NCBI GenBank assembly: GCA_949316235.1
Contig: OX438741.1
Span: 15,067,124-15,131,123 of the forward strand
Direction: 5' to 3'
Source: Oegoconia quadripuncta
Taxonomy: Eukaryota > Arthropoda > Insecta > Lepidoptera > Autostichidae
Length of the DNA: 64,000 nt
The position numbers and the translations under genes were made by a program. The notes below the pieces were generated by a model. That model did not search any database. It was not told where the DNA came from and was given only the letters and a program-made list of their open reading frames with translations. This document shows positions 11,904 to 24,300 of this stretch, one piece after another; the first letter of the stretch is position 1, and the number at the start of each line of letters is the position of its first letter.

Positions 11904-14754
11904 GAGGCTGACAATAGCCAATTGCGTTGAAAGATTATCATTTTTTGTAAAGCCTATAGCTCGTATCATTATAAAAAAAGTTATAGGTAAAATTGATCAT
12001 ATTTCTGACATGATTCATGTTTTCAAAACATAATTACACAATCTTCTCTCGATAGAATTTAATTGCAAAGTAGCATCTAAAAATGCATGAAATCTTATTC
12101 TTCTCAGATATGCATTCACTAACATAAATGATATTTTGTACAATATTGTGTCGTATATGTTCCTAAAACAAATTCATGTTTTAGATTTTCAATAATGCGT
12201 CTATTTTAATTGAAATAATTAATTTTGTGATTTGGCACTTACGCCCTATAATTCTAAGTAACGCTTTCTCTGTTACTCGTACTCAATGCGACAGTGATCG
12301 CTTAGGCGCGTTGCTGGATGGACCTGTGTTGTGCGCTGAGACGCTCTCCCAAATATTCGAACTTTTTTCATATTCATATCCAGGACTTTCTTTTTCTTGT
12401 TTTGTTTATTTAATTAGGGTAAAATTTTGTATGTGTGTAAATAATTTTATTTATTAGGTAGGTAGGTAATCACAGTTGTAAATAAATAAGTTGGTAAAGT
12501 TAATAATAGAAAATGGACTCGAAAAAAAAACAAAATCGAAGAAACGGCAATATAAAAGAAATCAGAAACACATGATGGAGGTTGTAAAGTACCTAAGTAT
12601 AATAACATATTATATCTCTTTTTAATTAATTAAGTAAGTACATGAAACACCAAATTTATAAAACACAACCATAATTATGTTTCACTATTTTGTAGTTGCG
12701 TTAATTCCTACTGATACGGGATGTATAGGTACCCTTTTTTCGTCACCACTTGTGTAAGACGTTTGGCTCAGTCGACTTGGGCTTGTCGCTTGAATTTCGT
12801 CGTGCTGGATCGATCCCAGTACTTTTCCGTTATCTTTTTTTTATTTTTTTTATTTATTTATTGTATGTCTAAATAAATCCTGTAATCTTTTTTTACATGT
12901 CTAAGTGATATTTACCAAAAATTTCATTTTTGTGCATGGCTGTGTACTTTATTACATCGTACACACAGATTGCGACAGATTGGTGCAATGGTGTCATGGA
13001 GCACCTGGTTTTGTACCCCTGTGTACCCTTCAACGGCCAAGTCATACAACATTAACTATAATAATAAAGAAATCGCAGTAAGGAACCTTAGACTTGGCAC
13101 GACTTTGTATAGATTTCATTACTTTTTAGAGATAATCAAGCAGCTCCATCGAGACTTGGCTAGTTTTTTACAGAATGTTTTTGGTGGGATTTCACTTCTT
13201 TTTGTAGAAACGTGGGCATATTGATTTTCATTTTAGATTTTCTTAAAACGTAAACACTTTTTTTGGCCAGCATCGCCAAAGGAACCTCCTAGTACACCGT
13301 TCACATACACTTCAAAAGTGAACGGATAGATTTTTCCAGCAGCCATAAGCTCAGAAGCTGAGCCGTAAGTAGTGGGTTTCATCATATCGCTCGTGTAGGA
13401 TTGCGCGCTCATGTATACGTCACCATCAGCATCACACGTGTACACTTGCATTTCGTCCCAATGTTCAGCAACGTATGCAACTATAGCAGATCTGATACTG
13501 CAAGTTGAGTCAGTTCTACCATACACCAAGAAAGATATTGAATGGCTAGATTAAATTAGAAGATGTGTCCCACTACGCTGGATTTTTGCAATGACAGTCG
13601 ATTTTTCTATGTACCAATAGTAGAAGGGGGCATTACCATATCTCTAATACAGCTGAGACCAGCTGAGGGTTCTTCATCAGATACTTCAGACCTTCGATTT
13701 TTGACATCAAATGAAGCGGCCCACCAAGTTGAATATTTTTTGTAAAGGCGGTATATGTCGATCTCTAATAGTTTGGTTGGGCTCTTGTGTTTCCTAATCA
13801 GGGTCACCAGGTACTCCAGATCTTCGATTATCCTAGTTTTTATAGTTTTCCCTTTATGTGGTCATTAAACCATAACTCTGTACCAAATTTCAGCTCTCTG
13901 AGTTTATGGGAAGTACTAGTTCTATTTTGATGATCATGAGTGAGTGAGTGAGTGAGTGTCATAAATGCGAAACTTTGCTTTCGCTTAACTTCGGAATTAA
14001 ATGACCTACAGACTTGAAATTTTGGATTTTAAGTATGTGATTATAGCTTACTGGATGACAAAAATTTCTGCGTTCTAGTCTTATCCAGAGGTTCTAAAAT
14101 AGGGGCCTGAAAATGCGGCGAAATGGTTCCAGTAAAGGATGGTACGGCAGTGTTTGCTTCGCGCTCGACTTGGCGGGGGCATTGCCGTGCCCCCCGATGG
14201 GCAATATTGTTATTTTTGACCAAAAACAAACCTTGTCGAAAGAAATATGTAAAGGTCATCATAAAACAAAAGCATAACTTTGAGATTTTTATAAAAATGA
14301 TTGCCAATGGGACATATAATAAAAATTATTAAAAAAAAACTGTTTGGTGACAATGCCAATGATGTAAATTAGTAACTCACTTCAAACTAACTTCAAAAAT
14401 AACACTTTTTATTTATTTGTTTTGCCGTGTCTGAAACATTCTGGTCCCAAACTTATTTTTGAAAACATTCTATGAATACTTATACATTTATATTTCAATA
14501 AATCATCCATGTTCATCATTCTTGTTCATGTGCATCATCATTAATATTTTGTGTTGTTTTTTATTTGCCCTGTCTCAGCGCCACCTGTTGCATTTAGGAG
14601 AGCTCTAACTCAAAGTTCAGTTCGCAAGAAGGTTTCCCGTAAGGTCGACTCATCTGACACTACGCTTAATGACCGTGTCGCAGACGCAGCGCTGCTTTAT
14701 CGAACATTAAGTGGGCGTATCCATTGCTCAAGGTCGTTGGCTCTATTCAGCGCC
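11904..14754. mobile_element. 2.85 kb insertion between TTAA duplicates, carrying the OTU relic
   Basis: The segment is delimited by the break in the MITE family and flanked by TTAA, the target of piggyBac-type elements. Its ends are imperfect inverted repeats: AGGCTGACAATAGCC on the left, and on the right the complement of AGGCGCTGAATAGAGCC. No transposase was found, so it is probably non-autonomous or decayed. Apart from the OTU relic (13233-13550) it holds AT-rich sequence, a (gtga)n tract near 13950 and other undefined repeat pieces. Confidence 0.55.
13233..13550 (-). pseudogene. OTU-type deubiquitinase domain relic
   Basis: Reading from about 13550, the frame gives SISFLVYGRTD, then CSIRSAIVAYVAEHWDEM, a middle part with TSDMMKPTTYGSASELMAA, and FTFEVYVNG. 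This order matches the OTU fold: the helix after the catalytic Cys (FLVYG), the IRxxIVxYI helix, the xxPTTYGSxxEL stretch and the following beta strand. The catalytic NCLF segment before SISFLVYG is missing (a stop lies just upstream), and no catalytic His follows before the stop. OTU domains are common in insect transposons and viruses as well as in host genes. It lies inside the 2.85 kb insertion that splits a MITE, which suggests it arrived with that element. Confidence 0.55.
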
Positions 14755-15229
14755 TTAAGCAGTTGACGCTATCTAAAGCTCCGTGCTATTTTTTTTTAAT
14801 TTAAAATTTATAAACCAATCTTGAGGTCTACTCAGCTGAGATCACTTATTAAATATTCGCCTCAGCGGCGAATGAATGACAGTCTTCAGTTTCGTTTATT
14901 AATGCACCTCTCAAGTGAGTACTGCTTGAGTAAGCACGTGCGTTTCAGATCTAAAGTAAGGTTTATTAATCAATTCGTTTACTTGAGATGAGTGACAAGA
15001 CTGTTCTCAGTCTTGAGAATGGTTTATTAATACGGGCCTATAAGTCATTCAAGGAACAAGGCTTTTATAATAAAGTTCTGGTAGATTTGCTTATAATGTC
15101 AAAGGATATTATAAAATTTCTGACTATCTAGCTAAATGACAAGAGTGCATGAACATGACCGCTCGGCGACATCCAGTCTATTATTTTTTTTTTCTTTGTC
15201 GAATCGTAGGTATATTGAAAAAATACCTA

Positions 15230-15360
15230 CTTGTGTGGGGAGCCTGCCTTGTGAATGAGCGTCATTTGTATGTCATGCATGACGATTTCAAATGTTATTC
15301 TTATAACTTACGAACTGCTTAAAACTTTTTTGAATTATGTAAAAGTTCTTGAACAATTTT
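15230..15360 (+). repeat. LINE 3' end remnant, copy 2
   Basis: Shares TGTGAATGAGCGTCATTTGT-type sequence and the GACGATTTCAAATGTTATTC block with 8270-8450. Confidence 0.6.
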
Positions 15361-15411
15361 TTTTAATGTTCATAAAGATTTGTGACATTACTTTTTTTAC
15401 CAGTCTATTTT

Positions 15412-15645
15412 GACGACCGATTGGTGTAGTGGATAGTGACCCTGTCAGCGAAACCAACGGTTGCGGGTTCGAATCCTGCGACGGGTAAATGTTTGTGTGA
15501 TGAATGTGAACATTTATTCCTGAGTCATGGATGATTATATAAATATTTATGTATGTTTATCCGTGATCTAGTATCCATAGTACAAGCTTTGCTTAGTTTG
15601 GGACTAGATGATTGGTGTAAGTGTCCGAAATATTTATTATTTATT
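15412..15645 (+). mobile_element. tRNA-derived SINE, family A1
   Basis: A tRNA-like head (TGTAGTGGATAGTGACCC, then GGTTGCGGGTTCGAATCC as B box) is followed by a body with TTTGGGACTAGATGATTGG and a TTATT tail. The family has several copies here; CCA or cloverleaf integrity typical of a real tRNA is absent. Confidence 0.85.
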
Positions 15646-16567
15646 ATGGCTACAGTGCATTCGGTAAAAGGAATTGGAGCATGAGTAAAGATTGTCAAGG
15701 TTGGTGGTTCTAAGGTCTTACTTCGACAGACAATGATAGGTACTATTATTAGACTACTAATTTGTTCGTTCTAGGTATGAAACTAAAACACCTGTAGGTA
15801 TAGTTCAATTCGTTCACCGAAGGTTTTACCAATATGAATTATAATAAAAAAAAAAAGATTGTCAGCGTCATCAAAGTTTAGAACGGAACTGAACTAACTT
15901 ATCTGTGGTAATGGGTTGTTTTACATGGTTATTTTAGTAACATGCTCCACCGCAGGCATAACGAACGATCTAGGCTAGATAGGAAACTGCAGTTTACAGC
16001 TGTATGATATAACTTGAAAAACAGCATCATACTAAGATCATGACGTCGACTTACATTTATTTAGTGATTCATTTTCTAGGAAAATATGTTACTTATATAA
16101 TCTACTAATTGCAGTTAGGATTTTGTTCTTTTAAAAAACATACAATTGCGAAAGAAAATATGCCAAGTGTAGGTACCTACAGGCTGTTTTATAATAGCTA
16201 TCCTTTTGTAAACGCAGCGAGTCCCCGAACCACCAATGTTACCGTCAATAGAGTCCAAACCGTACATGGGTGCGATCACGCACCACGCACGTGTTAGCCA
16301 CGGAGAGTGAGTTCACAGCTGCTGGCCGGGTTGGACTTTGGACTCGCGTTACAATCACCGGTGTTACCGCGTGAATACAAACCGCCTTGGCGCGACGATT
16401 CGGTGCGCTTGAATTAGGTCTTTTATTATAGCACTAACTTTTGAATTTGAAAGTTATTTAGATTACACACCTGACATCAGGTCCTGTTTATATTTTTATA
16501 CCCGTAAGTGGGTAGGTCCTCTTTGTATCTTTAAACTTTAAAAAAAATGTATTAAATGTTATTTATT

Positions 16568-16916
16568 ACCTTAGATTAATGATTGGTCTCCGCGCCGCTA
16601 CGACTAGATACCGTCGGCGTACTCGAAAAATGCGGCAACAAATACTACGCCGTATTCGGCGTACCCGCGCAGTCACGCCACAAGTTCAAATTTCAAATTT
16701 TGGTTTAAGACTGAAGCAAAATGCCGGTTTGCGTAGTCAAACTATGTAATAACAATACTACAAAAAACAAGAAAGATACTGGCATCACATACCATCAGTA
16801 AGTACTGTATAAATCTACACACTACAATATTGAGTTGCCGCATTCAGGAACCTGTTTTTTCTTCATAGTGCGGTATCTAGTCGTAGCGGCGCGGAGACCA
16901 ATCATTAATCTAAGGT
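16568..16916 (+). mobile_element. 349-bp MITE with about 48-bp inverted repeats carrying a THAP-domain exon
   Basis: ACCTTAGATTAATGATTGGT at the left end is repeated as a near perfect inverted copy at 16868-16916, covering about 48 bases. Inside, 16721-16797 reads as the start of a THAP zinc-finger protein and ends at a splice donor. The element looks like an internally deleted derivative of a THAP-type DNA transposon (P or Kolobok-like). Confidence 0.7.
16721..16797 (+). pseudogene. First exon of a THAP-domain transposase (fragment)
   Basis: ATG followed by PVCVVKLCNNNTTKNKKDTG and ITYH, then a GTAAGT donor in phase 2. The two Cys with C-X4-C spacing, the Lys/Asn-rich loop and the final (S/T)(F/Y)H are the start of a THAP zinc finger, whose next residues would be FP. 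It is preserved only because it lies between the inverted repeats; no further transposase exon follows. Confidence 0.65.
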
Positions 16917-17148
16917 TATTACGATATGCTGTATAAAATTTTGTTGATACGCAACTTTAACCTGAAATTATTATGTTATTATTGTCCAGAAGCCGACTTG
17001 GCTGTTGTTTTTTACAAGTTTTTATTTAGCTTCACCGTCCTGTGTAAACAAATCTCACAAGTGAAATTTTACCAGCTTCCCGGTGTTCAATTGAGATGAA
17101 ATTATGCATACGTAATGTGAGTCGGATGGTAATGCAATATTATGGTGA

Positions 17149-17298
17149 CAATGGTGTCGATTCGGATGTACACCAACTAAACTAAAACCAGTTTTAAAGC
17201 AGTGTCTCTTTCTCCCTGGAACAGTACGATGCGACGGCAACACCCCAAAACTGGTTTTAGTTTAGTGAAGTTAGTATACATCCGAATCGACACCATTG
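17149..17298 (+). mobile_element. 150-bp palindromic MITE
   Basis: CAATGGTGTCGATTCGGATG at the left is inverted at the right end; both arms also share AACTAAAACCAGTTTT-type sequence. Confidence 0.75.
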
Positions 17299-20004
17299 AG
17301 CTGGTCTCATGGAACCGGAAGGATTATAGGTAGTTTGTGATAAAACTTTGCAACCTCGACGAGTTTGGGCTCATTTCATTTGTCAAGTAGTTTCATCGTA
17401 AATGATATCCAGGGTCTGATGATAGAGCCGGAAGGTGGGCATAGGAACTCAGCAACAGCATATAGTAAAAGTTCCGAGTTTTAGCTTATGCTACTCGTCT
17501 TTATGTGTTGATCAGGGTCTCATGATATTGTATCATTTAAAGCTTGTTCTTATAAATTATTTTTTAAAGCGAAATGGTCATAGCTCTTAAATTGAAGAAG
17601 AAGAAGGTATCTACATAAAAAGACCAATAATAGAGTGGTATGAGGATTCTCGGTAGTGTAGAACAGGTCCAGCCAATGTATCACCCTAGGGTATCGATAT
17701 TAAGGGCAAATCAAATACACCCCAAACCCGCAACGTCATCAAAATAGAAGTTTGTTTTTTTTTTATTTTCCGGAAAACCTTATCAGATTTGGTATTACTG
17801 ATGCTTGTTTCCGCAGGTACAGAGGAGGTACCAAATACGAGTACAAATAATTTACGAGGATTGCGTTGTGATAAACCCGCCAATCGACGCCGACGTCAAG
17901 ATGGCGGGTGTACCTATCTTTTCAAAATATCTTTGTAAAGACAGAGGTACACAGACTTTTGGGATTTATACACGGTAGGTACAATAAAAGACTCGCCATT
18001 CTGACACATACTGACATTGGTGTGTAGCTCCCAAAGTCTGCGATCGTCAACCCACTTGCCCATAGTGGCAATTATTAGGGTAATGCAAATCGCGCCATAT
18101 GTAAGGCTGACCATGGACTTCTATAGTCTGGTGGTATATGTATTTTATGATAAGTAAATAAAATAGCTCGTGATTTGCTAAATAACTTGCACTTATTTCC
18201 TTGGTCTTATTTCAAGTCAACTTGTAGGTATGTCCGGCCTTAAATTGGTTTATTAATTTCCTTATCGTTGGAATAAACTTGTGATTGCGTAAAATTCAGG
18301 GTTCTTTTGCATGATAGGTACCTATAGGTTACTTACCTTTATCAAGTGATGTAGGTATAGGGGGTTGTGATAGAAAGAATATAATCTCTTCTCGTGAATA
18401 TCGTATAAGGTGACTGAAGAACAAGTTGTAACGGCGGGCTCACCCCCTGTCGCGTGTGCATTTCTATAAATATATATTTCGAAAGGTGAAACGTGGATGT
18501 TGTTTCAAGCATTATTTTTTTAATATTTGGAACATCCAAACGCTTCACTATACAGGGTGTGTAGGCGCGACGCGTATACGGTAAGAGAGGCACTACAACT
18601 AGGACCGATTTATTGGTCGGATATTTATTATAATACCTACGCATCGGATTCTTACGAACCCTGGTAAAAGACATACACGACCTTAATGAAACGCCTACCT
18701 ACTGCATCACAGTTGTATTTGTTTACTTGCTTTTATTAGTTTAGGAAGACAGAGTAAAAAGCAAATAAAAGTGCTATTTTTAAATAATACACGTTGTTCA
18801 TTGCGAACGAGCACAAAATTAGTTCTGTGAAATGTCCTAAATTCAACATTTCAAATGAACTTCGATTGGAATACGGCCAATGAGGCGCTCGAATTTTTTT
18901 GGGCGTAAATCGGCCATGCGCGAATTTTCCGAAAACGCAATCATGCCATCATTATCTATGGTAAAGAGAATATTTAATAATGTGATATTCCCATGTCTTG
19001 GTAGGTACCTACAATACCTATATTGCAGTAAAATTATTCTCATAACAGGTCAATCAAGATTGCACTGTCTTTTGGTTCAGTTTGGTTGGAGACTTAAGTT
19101 TCAGTCTATGGCCTGTGGCATTGTTCTGTTTTTACTCTCTTCATCGGTCACTTAAGTAGTATACCAATCTCAAAACTTTAGGGTGTGAAGGTACCTAAAT
19201 GTTAATGACAATGTTTTGGGGGGAAATTCTCATTACAGGACTTAATGTTCGGATTACATTACAGGGATTTCAATTTAATAAACAATAAATTAATGTCAAC
19301 TTTTAGGACAATGAACTGTGGTAACATAATTAGGTTATAAAGTTAGGTAGGTAGGTTATATCTTTGATTTACTCAATGGCCTACCTAGATAAAAATTTAA
19401 GTAATACGATAAACAGTGATGATGAAGCTTTCATGTTTTATCAAATAACATATATCGTTCTATTTTATTAATAGGAATTAGTGCAATACTCAAATTAAAA
19501 ATAATGAAAGAAAATCAAGTTTAAAAGCAAATCACTAAATTCGAACGCACCACGATGCTGCAGCGTGAATGCCGGGTCCAAAGTCCGCCAAGGTAAATTA
19601 TGACGTCGTCGCCCGCGAACGTGTCTCAGTCAGACAATGCTTTTGTAATGCTTTTGAAATTATCTATCTAAACATTAGGTGCCCAGTTACGTTACAAATA
19701 ATTGGTGTGTGTTCCACGTTTTTGAACGTATTCGCCTAGTTTCAAAAATATAATAATTAATATACATGGTGTTATAATATGACCATGAAAGAAAATAAAT
19801 AGCATTGTTTGCCTGTCGAAGGCTACAACCGCACAGACCAATTGGTCTATGTTACACCGTGATCAATAATTCAAATCTGATCTGATTCTAAAAAAGGAAG
19901 TAGAAAGGTAAGTGTACCTACCTGCCTAATCAATAACAAAAATTAAACCTGCAAACAAACCAGTAAATGCAAGTAAATATGGATAATCCAAAATGCTTGC
20001 TTAC

Positions 20005-20088
20005 CTTTTCAAGGCAGTCCTGTCCGATGGCATTGGTGTCCACCTTGACTTCCAAAATCACAGAGTTCGGCTGACTAACTAACCACAT
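20005..20088 (-). CDS. First coding exon of a MYLIP/Dnr1-type FERM-RING E3 ligase (partial)
   Basis: The exon runs from an ATG at 20088 to a GTAAGC donor at 20004-19999 and encodes 28 residues in phase 0. The start MWLVSQPNSVILEVKV and the end GQDCLEK align well with what I know of the N terminus of the FERM F1 lobe in vertebrate MYLIP (IDOL) and Drosophila Dnr1, where a conserved Gly-x-(D/E)-Cys-Leu precedes the next exon. These proteins have an N-terminal FERM domain and a C-terminal RING that ubiquitinates targets such as lipoprotein receptors; Dnr1 restrains the immune caspase Dredd. The following exons were not found in the window, so the rest probably lies beyond base 1 or in long introns that I could not resolve. 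Other FERM proteins remain possible because only 28 residues are visible. Confidence 0.65.
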
Positions 20089-21365
20089 TTTGGAAAAATT
20101 TAGAAAATCCGAAAAAAGATTGTGAAATAAGGAGGTCGAAAGATTAAATTCTTGTTATTATTTCAAACGAACACTTCTGTTTATTGTTTATCTCACACGC
20201 GTAAAGAATTTATTTAAAAATGTCTTTCTTAATTCGCTCTGCGCAATGTTTATCGCGTATTCTTTGTGGAAGTAAAACTGTGAATACTTCCATACGACGG
20301 CCATACTACGATAAGTTTGCCACCGAAATGATAAAGAAAACAGTGACGTGACGCGGAGCAGAGCGGTGGACTCTGTACTTTAAAGTTTACTTTGTCTTTG
20401 CAAACAGTTTGTATTGACTAATCCTACATTGCTGTGATAATGAGGTAATATACCGTCATATAGCAAACAAAAGGGTCGATGTACATCATCCATTTCAAAA
20501 GTAGTCCTCAATGCAAAGACCTGGGTATTGGAGGGAGGTAATTGTTGTTTCGCCTAGTTGTTTGCTGTAGATAAGGACAGATATATTTCAAGTGATGGTG
20601 CTGGCGGGCCGTCAAATTGGTCCCCTCCTCTATCCTATTGATGTCAGGTAAAATGTCAAATTAGATTATGTCGCATCACCTAAAGAAAATAATAGGACAT
20701 TACAGTTTTCTTAATGTTCTATGTCAACGTTATTAACATTTTTATGATTTTGACGAGATCAATAAGGGAAAATTAGATAAAGTTGTATTTGAATTTCGCG
20801 GGGATGGCTCCGAGTGTTGTCTGCTGAAAAATATCTGTGTATTTCAGTGGTTAGTCGAATCCATTGTGTTTAGTGGTTGTTTGGTCGAATCCAGCTTATT
20901 GTTTTAAAAACATGCTGTATAAAGATTTTTAAGGCTCATGTCGATATAGATTTTTGACCAAAAAGATTTTATAATATGCCTAAGATAGCCTTTAGCGCCA
21001 TCTCTACTTATAAATACGATCTATTTGAAGGATTTCATGGTTTGTTCCAATACACTTGAAATGTATATTGTCGCTTCAATATGACTAATTATCGCTAACA
21101 AAGTTTAAATTTAATTTAATATTAATTAAAGTCAATTCCTATTTTATCTACAACTTTGTTTTAAATATTAAAAATGGTCAATTTTGTTAACAGTGACGTT
21201 CCGTTAAACGCATACATTACAGGCACGAGCCGTCGACAGCGCCAATCGTGACAACATGGAGGTACTAAAATAATCATATGACTTTCGTCCCGTCGCAGTT
21301 CGTCGCGTATTGATTTGTGCCTTGGGCTCGTTTCTCGCTCGACATAGTTTTTGTGTTTCCTCATA
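20089..21365. promoter_or_regulatory. Shared upstream region of a divergent gene pair
   Basis: This 1.28 kb separates the start codons of the MYLIP-like exon (minus) and the V-ATPase G gene (plus). It must hold both 5' UTRs and promoters. I see no clear TATA box. The 21.2-21.36 kb part is GC-richer and contains several CG dinucleotides, as expected for a house-keeping start region. Confidence 0.45.
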
Positions 21366-24300
21366 ATGGCGAGTCAGACTCAGGGGATCCAGCAATTATT
21401 GGCTGCTGAGAAAAGGGCGGCAGAAAAAGTATCAGAGGCGAGAAAGCGTAAGTTAATTCATCCAAACGAACTGCGTACTTTGCTGATGATGTCTCGGGTC
21501 TTTTGCCAGCTATCTTACTTATTATAGAACTTCAGTACATTCTATCGTTCTTGAATAACGTAATCGTGAAGTAATTAAATAATGAGCTTTTAAGAAATAT
21601 TCACTTTTTGTTAAGAATTTTCCGTTCAGTAGTCACATGATTTTATGGCTATGGCCATTGCAGTACGAAGAAATTGTAGATAACATCTTCATTTGGAATC
21701 TAAGTAATTAGTTTATTGTTGCTAAATCGCCCTAATACACATTTAATTTCACTATAAGTGACTGTTGAGTATGTCTATTTTCAGTTATTACTAGCAATCG
21801 TACCTACCTATTACATTGCTGTATTTAGGTTGTAATAGTTCATGACAGAACATGTCGGCACAGCAATGTAATGCAATTTGGATCCAATTTGTTGGTACAT
21901 TTTCGAATCTCAATTTCATTCCAGGCCTGCAGGTATTCTTTTTTATTACAACAAACATTGAAGGGCAATCCCTACTTGGAAAATTAAATATCCTATAACA
22001 CCTAGTATCTACTAGAGACCATCAATTCTAACTATACAATACATGCATAAGCAGACCTCTCAGGTGGTAAGCTTCATATGTCACCAAAGTTCTCAGTGTT
22101 TCTCAGCAAGGAATTTTGAATGGTCGGTCACGGTGTAGCCTTCGGGGTCAGGTTCGGGCCTCAACCTACACCCTTGGGACTAGGTCCCATGTTGACAATG
22201 GCTTCAGTATTATTCAATTAATATGAGATAATACGGGTATGACTACACTACTTTTAACAAACAATAATTGGCAAACTGAATTGCTCAGAGTGTTACATAC
22301 ATTTTATCTTTGGAGTTAGTGTGTACCTAGTGATAAATAATAGTAATCTATAAGTTTAGTAATGATACCCTTCCTGAGACAATTCATTTAATCCAATTTT
22401 GTGGAACTAAAAACTAAATAAATAAAACTAAAAATAAAAACACGTTTTTTTTATACGAATATAATGAGTATTACGAATAATGTTATGGTGTTCAATTAAA
22501 AAAGATTAAATTTATATATAATTTGTGAATTAAAATACTATGTGTTCATGTTTAACTTCGACGATTGTATTTTACACTCCATAAATGAATATAATAGGCA
22601 ACTGGTCCACAAATAGGACAAAGAAATCGAGACAATCTGCAAATGAAAATAAGCTGTAAAGGTTACTAACATTACTTTAAAATGTGATACTTTAAATTTT
22701 TTTTTTCAAATTTATGTTTTAATAAATGAAAATAAAAAAAATAAAAATAACCTTTATTCGCTGACCTATTTTACAGAAGTCTTATTATTATACTTTATAA
22801 TATTAGTTCTGGTCTACACTGGGCAGGCTTAATCCATATTTTGCTGGTGGTATACTTGCATACGGCCTTGCCTACATTTCCAGTTCAGAAGTCATATTCG
22901 ATGTAGTTAACCTGTCCAGATTCATGCAGCTAGGCCACACATTGGTGAATGCTGGTCACTTTTGTGCGGCATTTAATTCGTCTTAGCCTAAATTTATTTA
23001 CAAAATGCTATTTATTCTTGTAATCACTGGTCAACTTTATAATTTTTTGCTATACAGATCTACATTGTATATCTAAACACCATTCATAAGTTTGATGTAT
23101 ACATGTGTGTTCGCAGGGAAAGCGAAACGCCTAAAGCAGGCCAAGGAGGAGGCCCAAGATGAGGTGGAGAAGTACAGACAGGAGCGCGAGAAACAGTTCA
23201 AAGAGTTTGAGGCCAAGGTTTGTCTCCTTAACTCTGTTTACTAGACTAAGCAAACAATAGATAAGAAAAGGCTTTCAGTTTCGCTAGTATTAGATGTTGA
23301 ATAGGTAAAGATCCACCATGTCAACGTCTTCTGTGTGTTGCACATCTTACTATAATAAATAATATTAAGGTTGAATTTACAGCTGGAGACATCGCATTTT
23401 CAGTGCATAGTTGATCATACAGGGTAACTTACATGATTGATGGTAGTGTGGGGGCTGAGTGAACGGGTGTTATTACTAAGCCGACCAATCAGAGAGCGAA
23501 TCCTACATCGCGCTGACGAAGTTTTCTCAAGACAATGCATATATGGAAAACGCCACTAATAACTATAGGACTGCGGTCCACGGGCAATACCAACAGCCCA
23601 GTGGAAGATTTTCTCTTTTCCTCCACACATGTCATGTCAATCTCGCATAGGAGCAGCTGTACCATCCATAATTCTCTTAAATGATAGTTCTAGACTAGAG
23701 AGTCATTTTACAGAACTGTTAGTACAGCTTGAATAGGTGTCACATGTATGAACAATTATGACAGATTTCACTACACTACCATCAGAACTTGTATAAAGTA
23801 ATGATATAGCAACCATATATTATGAGATTAAGGCCCGTATTACGGAATGTAGCTCAAGCACAGATCTCTGCTTGAGGATAGTTAAAAAGTGACAGCTTTA
23901 TGTATCTTGTATAGCGGCATCTCTTTCTAACTATGCTCAAGCGCAGATGTATTTCTGAAATACGGGCCTTAACACATGACGCCTCTAGACGTAATAACAA
24001 TAAAACTTCCATTGTGTCTGGTGATGTGCTTGAGGATAGTTAAAAGGGAACAGGTTTATATATCTTGTATAGCGGCATCTCTTTCTAACTATGGTCAAGG
24101 CAGATCTATTTCTGAAATACGAGTCTTAACACATCATGCCTCTAGATGCAATAACAGTAAAATTCAATGTGTCTGGTGATGTGTCCCGGAATGTGTTAAT
24201 GCTTAGCTTAGTTACCAACCCTATTAGTCATGTCAAGAGATTTTTCTGTAGTGCAACCTTCTAACTGGAGTTTTCCAAATTCATTGCCAAAATCATCCAA

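Larger units (their letters stand above)
11839..15038 (-). mobile_element. GGCCCGTATTAATAA-type MITE split by a 2.85 kb insertion
   Basis: The two halves, 11839-11903 and 14755-15038, together match the complete copies at 36879-37205 and 56083-56415 in reverse orientation. The break falls in CTTAAG, and TTAA is present at both junctions (11900-11903 and 14755-14758). The outer ends are GGCCCGTATTAATAA and its inverted partner TTATTAATACGGGCC, with TAT on both flanks. Confidence 0.75.
15650..20004. other. No complete gene; MITEs and a GC-rich patch
   Basis: Includes the THAP MITE and a palindromic MITE. 16197-16425 is a CG-rich patch with two similar motifs (GTTACCG, AATAGAGTCCAAACCG and AATACAAACCGCC), perhaps a promoter or another repeat. 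This is probably intron of the MYLIP-like gene. Confidence 0.4.
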
